DNA from: Bacillota bacterium
Lineage (GTDB): Bacteria > Bacillota > Clostridia > Christensenellales > UBA3700
Direction of reading: 5' to 3'
Length of the DNA stretch: 35,478 bases
Assembly (NCBI GenBank): GCA_023396095.1
Contig: JAEWXG010000020.1
Location: forward strand, 1-35,478
This document shows, piece after piece, positions 1 to 7,278 of the stretch. Every line of letters starts with the position of its first letter. Position 1 is the stretch's first letter. A model generated the notes under the pieces. That model was not told the DNA's origin. It saw only the letters and a program-made list of their open reading frames with translations, and ran no database searches. The translations under genes were made by a program, and so were the position numbers.

Positions 1-2
1 AA

Positions 3-92
3 TATATAGACTATTACAATAACAAAAGAATACAATTGGTGTTAAATGGATTAACACCTTGCCAAGTGAGATTACAAGGTTTATTATGCTAA
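3..92 (+). CDS. IS3-family transposase (OrfB), C-terminal fragment
   Basis: An open frame enters from the left edge and ends with TAA. It encodes 29 residues with the pattern YIDYYNNKRIQ...LNGLTP, the usual end of IS3/IS150 OrfB integrase-like transposases just after the last catalytic glutamate. The stop codon lies 8 bases before the inverted repeat, as expected for this family. The catalytic DDE core lies outside the window, so activity cannot be judged. Confidence 0.8.
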   Translation, partial: YIDYYNNKRIQLVLNGLTPCQVRLQGLLC

Positions 93-100
93 TTAGATAT

Positions 101-125
101 TGTCCAACTTTTTGGGTTCACCTCA
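101..125. repeat. IS right terminal inverted repeat (IRR)
   Basis: This 25-bp sequence starts tgtccaactttttgggttca and is the exact reverse complement of 35353-35377. Beyond the 25 bases the flanks diverge, which defines the element ends. A target-site duplication cannot be tested because the other end of this copy is outside the window. Confidence 0.85.
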
Positions 126-666
126 AAATCAAAAATAAATCAAGCAGGACACATAGCGCTAATTTAACTCCAGTTAAAATATAAACAAGTTTATCCTTAC
201 CAAGTGTGACGAGTCCAACTAACGCAAATTGTGAAAGAATTCCAAATATGTTAGCAGTTGCCTCTATCCTTATATATGTTGCTGAAGCATCTATAATCAT
301 TGGGTCAGTTGCCATTACCTTAAGCAATGGATTAGCACAAGCCATAATAAAAATTGATAAAATACTATAAACTGTAAAAGTTAAAAATAAACCTGTTTTT
401 ATTCTATTTGTTAACTCTTTTTTATCATATAAAACTTTACCTATAAAATAGAATAGAGGTAAAATAATCGCTTCATTTATTACTTCATAAATGAGGTTGA
501 TCCAAGATAATTGACCAGCAATGCTATATGACCAATCACCTGGAAAATTACCAAGCCAAAACACTCTTAAAGTTGTATATATCGTTGAAACAAATCCCAT
601 TACTAAAAGGGAAATAAACAACTTATGATTTATGTTTTTAAACGAAATTTTTAATTTAGAAAGCAT
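118..666 (-). pseudogene. MATE-family multidrug/Na+ efflux transporter, N-terminal fragment cut by the IS
   Basis: The product reads as the N-terminal 180 residues of a MATE antiporter: several hydrophobic helices (about residues 16-35, 58-78, 90-113 and 136-175) with the MATE-like stretch MACANPLLKVMATDP. The family is normally about 440-460 residues. The frame runs straight into the IS terminus, and the last two residues and the TGA stop are contributed by the inverted repeat. At most one six-helix bundle is left, so the gene should be non-functional. A mobile-type repeat begins only 24 bp upstream of the ATG (at 690), so the native promoter has probably been displaced too. The ribosome binding site is weak (agaag). 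The rest of the gene may lie on the far side of the IS. Confidence 0.75.
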
Positions 667-689
667 AATCTTCTAATCTTATATGTAAT

Positions 690-790
690 ATGTCAAAGTA
701 GAAATGTTTCAATACAATTTTAGCACCCTACCTTGTAATCGTGTAAAATTTTTAGCACCCTTAGGTCAAATCGTGTAAAAATTTAGCACC
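690..790 (+). repeat. Cassette left-end repeat, copy 1 (101 bp)
   Basis: This segment matches 3131-3231 with a single difference in 101 bases. It begins atgtcaaagtagaaatg and contains two full copies and one partial copy of a unit of about 31 bp built on aatcgtgtaaaaatttagcacc. It lies just upstream of the MATE start and just downstream of the Nudix stop. It is read here as the left boundary of cassette 1. The TGTCAAAG start resembles some transposon termini, but that is from memory and unverified. Confidence 0.8.
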
Positions 791-821
791 TTTAATATTT
801 AAGCTTTTACTGCATATATTA

Positions 822-1328
822 TTAATGACTTAATTCGTCAATAAAATTAATAATTCTTTTCGTTGCTAACACATCACTAGATAAACATTTGAGTTCGTCT
901 TTTGAAACCCATTTGTATGATATCGTTTCTCCTTCTTGCAAAACAATACTATCCTTATCTATACTAACTTCAGCTAAAAATTCATAATAAATTGTTTGAT
1001 GACTATAATGAACAACTCTACCAATTTCAGACAAATTACTATCTCTAATTCCAGTTTCCTCTTTTAATTCTCTTTTTGCACATTCAAAAGGATTTTCTCC
1101 TAAAATTGCACTTCCACCAGCAGTTGCTTCCCATAAACCACCTAAATGCTTTTCATAACTTCTTTGCATCAACAAATAACTACCATCGGTGTGTCTAACA
1201 ATAATATCACAAACCAAATGATAAACTCCTCTTGGAATGCTTTTTCCTCTTTCTAAAATCATTCCATTAATTTTAGTAAAATCATCTTTGTATGCATCCC
1301 ATAATTCTATATTTTCATCAACTGTCAT
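822..1328 (-). CDS. Nudix hydrolase
   Basis: This is a Nudix-fold pyrophosphohydrolase of 168 residues. The Nudix box GX5EX7REUXEEXGU is complete (G-SAILG-E-NPFECAK-REL-K-EE-T-GI), so metal-dependent hydrolysis of a nucleoside-diphosphate-linked substrate is expected. An opening of the ELWDAY type is seen in Nudix proteins related to isopentenyl-diphosphate isomerase or YfcD; the substrate cannot be named. An in-frame TTG lies 18 bases further upstream, but the ATG chosen overlaps the TAA of the upstream gene as TAATG and has GGAAGGTG 8 bases before it, so translation is probably coupled. It is the second gene of cassette 1. Confidence 0.85.
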   Translation of the reverse strand: MTVDENIELWDAYKDDFTKINGMILERGKSIPRGVYHLVCDIIVRHTDGSYLLMQRSYEKHLGGLWEATAGGSAILGENPFECAKRELKEETGIRDSNLSEIGRVVHYSHQTIYYEFLAEVSIDKDSIVLQEGETISYKWVSKDELKCLSSDVLATKRIINFIDELSH

Positions 1329-2731
1329 TAAACTAACACCTTCCAATATCCAGTTTTTCTTGAACCAACTCTCTCAATTACGGATAATTCTTGCATTTTA
1401 TTTAAATTATTTTGGATAGCAGTATGTCCAAGTCCTGTTTCTTTTTCCAACTCCGAAATAGTTATATTTGGATTATTTCGTATTGATTTGATAATGGATA
1501 ACTGTGATTTATTCAATAATTTATTAACCACTTCTTCACCACTTTTATTAACCACTTTTTTCTCGATTTGATAATCCACTGCGTTAATGAAATTAAATGG
1601 TATCGTAACTTGAATCCAATTATCAGAAAATTCAAACGCTTTTTCACCATAACTATTCAATATAGTCGGTACTCCTCTACCAGTTCTTTCACTTATATGA
1701 AGTTGTAAAAATATATCTGATAGCCTTTTGTTTGTGGGTTCACTTTTTCCTTTATAGAAATCATTTATTGACAATTTAGGTGAAAGTGCTCCATTTGATA
1801 ATATTTCTATTCTATCAGAATAAAATGTAAACATTGGGGCATTTTGTTCTTTCCAATTATTATGCACAAAAGCATTTATAATAGCTTCTCTATATGATTT
1901 TGCATCAAATAAACTAACTTCTTTTCTTGTAACAGTACGATGTCTTTCATCGGCTTGAGGTATATTAAATGTATCACCATAATCAAGTACCTTATCCAAT
2001 GATAAAAGCAGATTCATCATTCCAAATTCCTTTACGGAAAATAATGGATCGGATTTTGTTTTACCGGCAAATATTGCAACTCTAACATTTATATGTGAAT
2101 TATCAGATAAAAGTTGAGCTAACAAGTTATATTTACCATCGCTTGTTAATAAACCAAGATTTTCTTTAAAAGTATCCTTATTAAGATTAATTCCTTTTGT
2201 TGAATAATAATTAATTAAAGAATTAAAAGTAAGATCTTGATATTGTGAAGCAATGGTATCAATAGAATCTTCCTTATGATTTAAAGAAGCCCAAAGTTCA
2301 GCTTCTCTCTCAGGATATCTCAATAGACTTTCAACACTTGAGCCAACCCTTATGTATCTAACTTGCTTGTAAGATGTAGGAATACTATAAGCAGAAGGAA
2401 TAATCAATATAACTACTCTTTTATCATCAATATTAAACTCTTCAAATTTAAAAGATAAATTCGGAGATAAGTTTCTTAATAAGTAATGTTCTAATGGTTC
2501 ATGATTAACGTCCATATTAAAATCAAAAGATGTACCGACAATATCATGGGTTTTATCATTAACTCCCCAAAAGAAATATGCATAATCAGAGCCTATAATT
2601 CTTGCAGAATTAGAAAGGGCAGAAATATATTCACCTAATTTATCAGCTTCAAACCAATTTTCTTTAAATTCAAACCATGATGCTTCAAATGTTCGTTTTC
2701 TTAAATCATTTAATAATTCAATATAGTTCAT
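1328..2731 (-). CDS. AlbA_2 / HATPase_c_4 / winged-helix DNA-binding protein (RecG-like 'transcriptional regulator' family)
   Basis: The 467-residue protein has three parts. Residues about 15-140 form a Schlafen AlbA_2-type domain (E-FKEN, then LGEYISALSNSA). Residues about 280-380 form a GHKL-like HATPase_c_4 domain (EAIINAFVHNNW, IEILSNG, TGRGVPTI). The last about 60 residues form a winged helix (ISELEKETGLGHTAIQNNLNKM). Such proteins are often annotated as ATP-dependent helicases or regulators, but no helicase motifs are visible. A VVNK repeat linker (VVNKSGEEVVNKLLNK) joins the last two domains. GGAGG lies 7 bases before the ATG. The gene leads the Nudix gene in one operon. Proteins of this family occur in defence and mobile islands; the actual role is unknown. 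Confidence 0.8.
   Translation of the reverse strand: MNYIELLNDLRKRTFEASWFEFKENWFEADKLGEYISALSNSARIIGSDYAYFFWGVNDKTHDIVGTSFDFNMDVNHEPLEHYLLRNLSPNLSFKFEEFNIDDKRVVILIIPSAYSIPTSYKQVRYIRVGSSVESLLRYPEREAELWASLNHKEDSIDTIASQYQDLTFNSLINYYSTKGINLNKDTFKENLGLLTSDGKYNLLAQLLSDNSHINVRVAIFAGKTKSDPLFSVKEFGMMNLLLSLDKVLDYGDTFNIPQADERHRTVTRKEVSLFDAKSYREAIINAFVHNNWKEQNAPMFTFYSDRIEILSNGALSPKLSINDFYKGKSEPTNKRLSDIFLQLHISERTGRGVPTILNSYGEKAFEFSDNWIQVTIPFNFINAVDYQIEKKVVNKSGEEVVNKLLNKSQLSIIKSIRNNPNITISELEKETGLGHTAIQNNLNKMQELSVIERVGSRKTGYWKVLV
1520..1555 (-). repeat. Intragenic 12-bp repeats GTGGTTAATAAA (VVNK codons)
   Basis: Two exact copies of GTGGTTAATAAA, at 1544-1555 and 1520-1531 on the minus strand, encode VVNK twice in the linker before the winged helix. 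The same word occurs upstream of the gene in the opposite orientation. Confidence 0.8.
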
Positions 2732-2767
2732 TGCAATTCCTCCGTGACACCTATATTATATCATAGA

Positions 2768-2813
2768 GTGGTTAATAAAGCGAGGAAATGTGGTTAATAA
2801 AGTGGTTAATATT
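2768..2813 (+). repeat. Three upstream copies of the 12-bp word GTGGTTAATAAA
   Basis: Copies lie at 2768-2779, 2790-2801 and 2802-2813, the last ending ATT instead of AAA. They sit 37-82 bp upstream of the AlbA_2 gene start. They could be operator iterons for the encoded winged-helix protein. They could also be the eroded 3' part of a second gene of the same family on the plus strand, because they read VVNKVVN in one frame. Confidence 0.7.
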
Positions 2814-2896
2814 TTTGCCAACCAAATCGCCTTACGAGGTTGGTTTTATTTCAATGCTTGGTTGGTTTTATTTTACAAAAATAATTATAAAATATA

Positions 2897-2983
2897 CAAA
2901 TCGTGTAAATTTTTTAGAACCCATACCTGTAATCGTGTAAAAATTTTAGCACCCTTGCTTCAAATCGTGTAAATCGTGTAAGA
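2897..2983 (+). repeat. Array of CGTGTAA direct repeats, cassette 1 right end
   Basis: About three units of 31-33 bp run head to tail in one orientation. Two read as aaatcgtgtaaattttttag or taatcgtgtaaaaattttag followed by a/gCACCC or AACCC. The last is a short doubled unit, aaatcgtgtaaatcgtgtaaga. The same array with the same doubled last unit is found at 7117-7224. There are no unique spacers, so it is not a CRISPR array. Confidence 0.75.
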
Positions 2984-3021
2984 ATTTCTGTAACTGAAGC
3001 ATATAAAAATGAAATTGGAAT

Positions 3022-3133
3022 ACCTATAAAAAGAAAAAATGAGGTAAAAATACCTCAAATATAGGGTTCACACCTATTCTAAACATATAAAAAAGGCTTG
3101 ATAATGTTGTATCAAACCTGTTCTACTATAATG
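3022..3133 (-). repeat. 112-bp duplicate of the tRNA-Gly downstream (terminator) region
   Basis: This copy matches 7266-7377 at 105 of 112 positions but has no tRNA behind it. It ends ...ctataATG exactly where the tRNA CCA end begins in the other copy. It contains two hairpins followed by T-runs on the minus strand. In the second hairpin the stem reads GAGGT/ACCTC here and GAGGC/GCCTC at the tRNA copy, a compensated pair change. Confidence 0.85.
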
Positions 3134-3231
3134 TCAAAGTAGAAATGTTTTAATACAATTTTAGCACCCTACCTTGTAATCGTGTAAAATTTTTAGCACC
3201 CTTAGGTCAAATCGTGTAAAAATTTAGCACC
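3131..3231 (+). repeat. Cassette left-end repeat, copy 2 (101 bp)
   Basis: This is 99% identical to 690-790. It directly follows, and shares ATG with, the 112-bp terminator duplicate, so the junction between cassettes 1 and 2 is at about 3131-3133. It stops 7 bp before the lipoprotein stop codon. It contains the same pair of CGTGTAA units plus one partial unit. Confidence 0.8.
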
Positions 3232-3238
3232 CCTGCTT

Positions 3239-3754
3239 TTACTTTAAATTTAGCGTAATAACTACATTTTCTTCACCAAGTAAGTCAGTTAATTCGCTTT
3301 TTGATAAACTAATATGTCCTAATTTAGTATATGACCAAGTATTAGAACCATAAAATATAACTATTTGATTAGATTGATATAAACAAATATCACCAGCTGA
3401 TGTGGTTAATGATTCATCATTAGAAGTTATATTTTTGCCTAATGAACCTACCTGTTCAAAATCACCATACATTCTCATATTTATAGTTAATCCATCTTTT
3501 GCTAGTTCTTTTAATTCTTTTACTGAAGCATTATCTATCCAGTAAACATCAACTTTAGTATTACCAATTATGAGTTCTATTGTTTTATTCATATATGGAT
3601 CATCTTTCTTTGGTTCTGTAGTTATTGGATAATCAATTGATGGCTCTTGAGTTGAAGGATCGTTAATTGTTGTAGAATTGTTTACATTCTTGCCACAGCC
3701 AACTAACGAACATATAAAAATTAATCCAATAATACAAGCTATTAATCCCTTCAT
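3239..3754 (-). CDS. Lipoprotein with a cyclophilin-like domain
   Basis: The first about 20 residues (MKGLIACIIGLIFICSLVGC) form a lipoprotein signal peptide with lipobox LVGC, so the protein should be anchored to the outer face of the membrane. A Ser/Thr/Pro-rich linker follows. A C-terminal domain of about 110 residues has TIELIIGNTKVDVYW, GDICLYQSNQIVIFYG and NTWSYTKLGHI, which I recognise as the cyclophilin-like fold family (Cyclophil_like2), not known to be an active prolyl isomerase. A TTG lies 24 bases further upstream, but AAGGTG 6 bases before this ATG decides the start. It lies 57 bp after the specificity gene in cassette 2 and may be co-transcribed. A role in restriction is not expected; it may simply be cargo. 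Confidence 0.75.
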   Translation of the reverse strand: MKGLIACIIGLIFICSLVGCGKNVNNSTTINDPSTQEPSIDYPITTEPKKDDPYMNKTIELIIGNTKVDVYWIDNASVKELKELAKDGLTINMRMYGDFEQVGSLGKNITSNDESLTTSAGDICLYQSNQIVIFYGSNTWSYTKLGHISLSKSELTDLLGEENVVITLNLK

Positions 3755-3811
3755 AATAATCACCTTTTTACACAACAAGTGCTTTAATTGATTTAAAGTT
3801 AATACAGCAAA

Positions 3812-4882
3812 TTAGTAATTATAGCTGTACATTTCTTTGTTCATTTTGATACGTAATTCGCACATTCTATTGTTTAGAATACTTAATTTAATGTATTTAT
3901 CAAACACTTCTCCAAATTTATCTTGAACATCCTTCTTTGGTAGTTTTATATCGAATGATAAAAACTTTGTTTTATTAAATGTTCCATTACCATCCTCCGA
4001 TGATATTGCTTTTGATATTATTGAAAGAAAATAGAAATGCAAAAAATTAATGTTAATTTTATCTCGGTATTCATCTTTGATTTTCACAACATAGGCATCA
4101 TCATTGATTGTAAAATCACCCTTAATATACATTATATATCCTGCTAATCCTTTTCTTGTAATCTTTAAAGAATCTGAAAAGATTTTACGTGCTTTATTCC
4201 TATTTACATATCTACCATTAAATTCAACAGCTCCTGAATATACAGGAAGTAAATCATCCAAATTATCTGAATTATTATAAAGAAACTCTTCAGTTAAATA
4301 TCCTGACCCACCAATTAATTCAACAATTTGGTTAATTGGTGTCGGTATACCTTCAACAGGCCCCAGTTGATACTTTTGAATTTTATCAATAACGTTACTA
4401 ATTTTACTTTCAAGTTTAGTTATTTCTTCTCTTTTGTTCATAAATTCAACAATTCTATTTTGTTTTTTTGCATCATCTATATAAATGAAAGAATTCAAAA
4501 ATTTATTCACATTTAATGCCGCATATCCACCAGATTCTCCACTAGTAATTGTTTTTGTAACGCCGAAGAATTTGAATACTAGGTATTTTACATTTAAACC
4601 CATATTAACGGCCTCATCAGACAGCTTAAAGCAAGCAACATTATTACCAACAGAAAATTTCCCTTCGTAATATGAAACATGTCCAGCATAAAAACCAACT
4701 GTACTCACTGAAATAGCAAGGCAATCATAATCATATGTATCAATTTTTAGTTTATAGTCAAAACTTTGAGTACTTCCGTCAATAACAATGAATTCACCTC
4801 CATTATTATATGAATACTCTTCTGTATATTTTGACTTAGCTTCTAATGGAATAAGGAGCTTAGAAATTTTAATTTTCTCCAT
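3812..4882 (-). CDS. Restriction-modification specificity (S) subunit
   Basis: The 356-residue protein has the two-fold layout of type I HsdS or BcgI-B subunits. Residues about 1-145 form one target recognition domain and about 185-315 a second, each followed by a helical conserved region (FMNKREEITKLESKISNVID and FDKYIKLSILNNRMCELRIK). Such proteins bind a two-part DNA site and dock the methylase. The ATG chosen overlaps the end of the methylase gene by 14 bases and has AAAGGAG 6 bases upstream; a TTG two codons earlier is less likely. The pairing points to a BcgI-like system (BcgI-B is about 340 residues). The recognised sequence cannot be predicted by reading. Confidence 0.85.
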   Translation of the reverse strand: MEKIKISKLLIPLEAKSKYTEEYSYNNGGEFIVIDGSTQSFDYKLKIDTYDYDCLAISVSTVGFYAGHVSYYEGKFSVGNNVACFKLSDEAVNMGLNVKYLVFKFFGVTKTITSGESGGYAALNVNKFLNSFIYIDDAKKQNRIVEFMNKREEITKLESKISNVIDKIQKYQLGPVEGIPTPINQIVELIGGSGYLTEEFLYNNSDNLDDLLPVYSGAVEFNGRYVNRNKARKIFSDSLKITRKGLAGYIMYIKGDFTINDDAYVVKIKDEYRDKININFLHFYFLSIISKAISSEDGNGTFNKTKFLSFDIKLPKKDVQDKFGEVFDKYIKLSILNNRMCELRIKMNKEMYSYNY

Positions 4883-6788
4883 AAACAACTCCTTTAACCT
4901 CTTCGACTAAATTTTCAATAAGATTAACTGCATCATCAACAGAAAGTGTTTCTTTTAAGTCGGATGATCTAAGATATTTTTCTGTAAGAAGAATACAGTC
5001 ATTATTCTTAATATCATCAAGTTTAATAATTTTACTCTTATATCCATATAGTCCAGCTCTCTTTTCTTCTTCATTTATTTTTCGTGTGAATGAAGAATCA
5101 AGATCACTAAAACTTTTAGTTTTATAAGTAGTTAAAAAAGAAATAATTTTGTCTTCTAATTCTGGCAAATCATCATGATACTTCGTTTTATACCTTTTTC
5201 CATTGTTAGAAAAGCCATCATAATCAACCATATACATAAATATATTGTCATTTTTTTCAGTCCTAGAAACCTTTTTATCTGCAATAAATATGTAAGTTTT
5301 TTCTTGAGTATACGGAGCAAATGAATATTTTGGAAGAGAAATAACTGCTACAATATTCAAATCATTAATAAGTTTTTCTCTAAAAGAATGTAAGCTAGGA
5401 TTTTCAAGTGGACCATCATTGATAATAATTGCCATTCTACCACCTGGTTTAAGAGCTTTTACCATTTTCTCAACAAAAAGTTGTTCCATCGCTTTTTGGG
5501 ACGTGTATGTGAATACAGATAAATCTGCAGATCCTTCATATTTCCCCATAGGTGGATTTGCCAAAATATAATCTAAGCCATTTTCTTTCCAACCATAAGA
5601 AGATTTCCATCCATCCAAAGAATCCTTTGTATAATAAATATTATTATGCCCATCACCAGCCAAAAACATATTTAGTTTTGTTCTTGCAACTGATTTTTTA
5701 TCGTTATCAAATCCAAAGAAAAACTTAGTTCGAATTGTTTCAAGAAAATCAGGATCGCTCGCACAAGGTAGATTTTTAATTGTCTTAAATGCTTCAGTTA
5801 AAAATCCACCACTTCCACATGCTGGGTCACATATCCTTGTCTCAGGATCAAGAACAACTGATGAATTGAAAATAGTCCTAGCCACAAAACTTGTTATATG
5901 CCTTCTTGTATAATATTGACCAAACGCTTTTTTGGTCTTATCATCTGCAAATTTTTCATAGACAGATCCAAAAATATCAAATTTAGCGTTTCCATGAAAA
6001 TTAAACGGATTAATTTCTGCATAAATCTTTTTATATGCATTATTTGTTAAATTGGCAGGAAAAGATATTAAATCTTTAAAATCTTTGTATTTGTTGTTTG
6101 CAAATTCCGAACTATCTCCCCATACGTTGTTTACAAACGACTCAAAGTCACTCTTCATTCTATCCTGATTAAAATCTTCCCACAATTTTATAGAAGCATC
6201 CAATATTCTTGTTTCAGACTCCATTTCAGAAATGTATTTTATAACTATAAATGAAATAGTTGGATCAATACATGCATCATCTGCTATACTACAACTTCTA
6301 AATACATTCTCTATTTTTTCTAAGCTACTTATGAAATCTTTCTCATATATCTCGCCAGTTCTTAGAACGCTATATATAATTGAATTATTTTCACTAACTT
6401 GCGCTATAACTTTCAAAGTGTTTTCATAAGATAATAATGACGTAATTGGTTTCTCATTAAATTGTAGTTCGTCTTCAGTATGTGAATTATAATACCTTGT
6501 ATAGTCGTTAGAATTCGTAACTATATAATAATGCAAACCTTGAGCAAGCGATTTTTCTTTTCCTTGTCGCATCGCATCTTTCCAATCGCTATCACCTATA
6601 ACACAATCTATGTCCTTTACTTCAATTAACCCTAGAAATGTTCCATCTTTATCTTTTAGCCAAATATCTCCTCTTTTTCGACCTGTTTCAGGAGTAGCTG
6701 CATCAAAATCGCAATCATCAATATCAAATCCATGTGCTTTTATTACAGGCAAAAACTTTCTTATCATATTACTTACTTCTCTAGACAT
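4869..6788 (-). CDS. Fused PD-(D/E)XK endonuclease / N6-adenine methyltransferase (BcgI-A-like)
   Basis: The 639-residue protein starts with a nuclease-like domain: GDIWL (Asp41), then LIEVKD (Glu56, Lys58), followed by QG...YYIVTN, the PD-(D/E)XK core seen in HsdR_N-type domains. A helical segment follows, then an N6-adenine methylase core: motif X-like FGQYYTRRH (about 290), motif I DPACGSGGF (about 321) and motif IV NPPM (about 411). Cutting and methylating activities are therefore probably on one chain, guided by the next gene, with no separate helicase-type HsdR. The length matches BcgI-A (about 637). NPPM instead of the commoner NPPF/NPPY is unusual. The ATG has GGAG 6 bases before it and overlaps the HTH gene by 8 bases; a TTG lies four codons upstream. 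Confidence 0.85.
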   Translation of the reverse strand: MSREVSNMIRKFLPVIKAHGFDIDDCDFDAATPETGRKRGDIWLKDKDGTFLGLIEVKDIDCVIGDSDWKDAMRQGKEKSLAQGLHYYIVTNSNDYTRYYNSHTEDELQFNEKPITSLLSYENTLKVIAQVSENNSIIYSVLRTGEIYEKDFISSLEKIENVFRSCSIADDACIDPTISFIVIKYISEMESETRILDASIKLWEDFNQDRMKSDFESFVNNVWGDSSEFANNKYKDFKDLISFPANLTNNAYKKIYAEINPFNFHGNAKFDIFGSVYEKFADDKTKKAFGQYYTRRHITSFVARTIFNSSVVLDPETRICDPACGSGGFLTEAFKTIKNLPCASDPDFLETIRTKFFFGFDNDKKSVARTKLNMFLAGDGHNNIYYTKDSLDGWKSSYGWKENGLDYILANPPMGKYEGSADLSVFTYTSQKAMEQLFVEKMVKALKPGGRMAIIINDGPLENPSLHSFREKLINDLNIVAVISLPKYSFAPYTQEKTYIFIADKKVSRTEKNDNIFMYMVDYDGFSNNGKRYKTKYHDDLPELEDKIISFLTTYKTKSFSDLDSSFTRKINEEEKRAGLYGYKSKIIKLDDIKNNDCILLTEKYLRSSDLKETLSVDDAVNLIENLVEEVKGVVYGEN

Positions 6789-6996
6789 AATAATCTCCAA
6801 TCTCTTCTATCTCAATATCGTTTTCTTTAAATAAATCCTCTAATCTCACTTTAGCAATTGGTGTTGGTTCGTGTTCACCACGTTCCCATCTACTAACAGA
6901 CGCTAACGAGGCATCAACCAACTTGCCTAGTTCTTCTTGAGAGAGATTTAACTTAGCTCTTAATCTAAGAATCATCTTAGGCCAATTAATTTTCAT
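6781..6996 (-). CDS. XRE-family helix-turn-helix regulator (putative R-M controller)
   Basis: The 71-residue protein is little more than an XRE/Cro-type HTH: LRLRAKLNLSQEELGKLVDASLASVSRWERG followed by EPTPIAKVRLEDLF. Small HTH genes directly upstream of restriction genes often act as controller (C) proteins that delay endonuclease expression. The ATG is preceded by GGAGG at a spacing of 8; a TTG further upstream overlaps that site and is rejected. The stop lies inside the start of the methylase gene, so the two are translationally coupled. A 15-bp palindrome 61 bp upstream is a candidate binding site. Confidence 0.8.
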   Translation of the reverse strand: MKINWPKMILRLRAKLNLSQEELGKLVDASLASVSRWERGEHEPTPIAKVRLEDLFKENDIEIEEIGDYYV

Positions 6997-7056
6997 TAAC
7001 TTTTCCTCCATTGAACAATACTAAGCATATTTTATCACTTTTTTCTCAAAAATGCC

Positions 7057-7071
7057 ATTAGGAGCCCTAAT
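7057..7071. promoter_or_regulatory. Palindromic operator candidate upstream of the R-M operon
   Basis: ATTAGG-AGC-CCTAAT is a perfect 6+3+6 inverted repeat in the leader of the HTH-methylase-specificity operon. It is of the kind bound by dimeric XRE controllers. No other gene starts here. I could not find a convincing -35/-10 pair with normal spacing beside it. Confidence 0.45.
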
Positions 7072-7116
7072 AATTCATATATTTTTCTCCTTTTTTATCA
7101 AATTTTAAGATTAGTA

Positions 7117-7224
7117 TCAAATCGTGTAAATTTTTAGCACCCCTACCTCAAATCGTGTAAAAGTACTTTTAAATCGTGTAAAAATTTTAGCACCCTTGCC
7201 TCAAATCGTGTAAATCGTGTAAGA
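7117..7224 (+). repeat. Array of CGTGTAA direct repeats, cassette 2 right end
   Basis: Four units start at about 7117, 7147, 7170 and 7201. They read tcaaatcgtgtaaatttttagcaccc, a shortened unit, a full unit, and the doubled last unit aaatcgtgtaaatcgtgtaaga. Orientation is the same as in all other copies. The unit length is irregular (23-31 bp). Confidence 0.75.
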
Positions 7225-7278
7225 CTAGCTTATATAAATTCATATTTAAATGAAGCTATATTTTTACCTGTAAAAAGA

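Larger units (their letters stand above)
1..125 (+). mobile_element. Right end of an IS3-family (IS150-like) insertion sequence
   Basis: The piece holds the last codons of a transposase and then a terminal inverted repeat at 101-125 that ends in CA. The same 25 bases occur, perfectly inverted, at 35353-35377, where a second copy of the element begins. TG...CA termini and this layout fit the IS3 family. The element enters the window from the left, so its full length cannot be seen. Confidence 0.85.

Noticed and set aside
2790..2972. Plus-strand ORF of 60 residues starting VVNKVVN
   Set aside because: It runs into the repeat array, has no ribosome site, and the tail has no protein-like composition. 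At best it is debris of a lost gene.
2897..3231. Repeat arrays as a CRISPR locus
   Set aside because: Units follow each other with no unique spacers of constant length, the unit length varies, and no cas genes are present.
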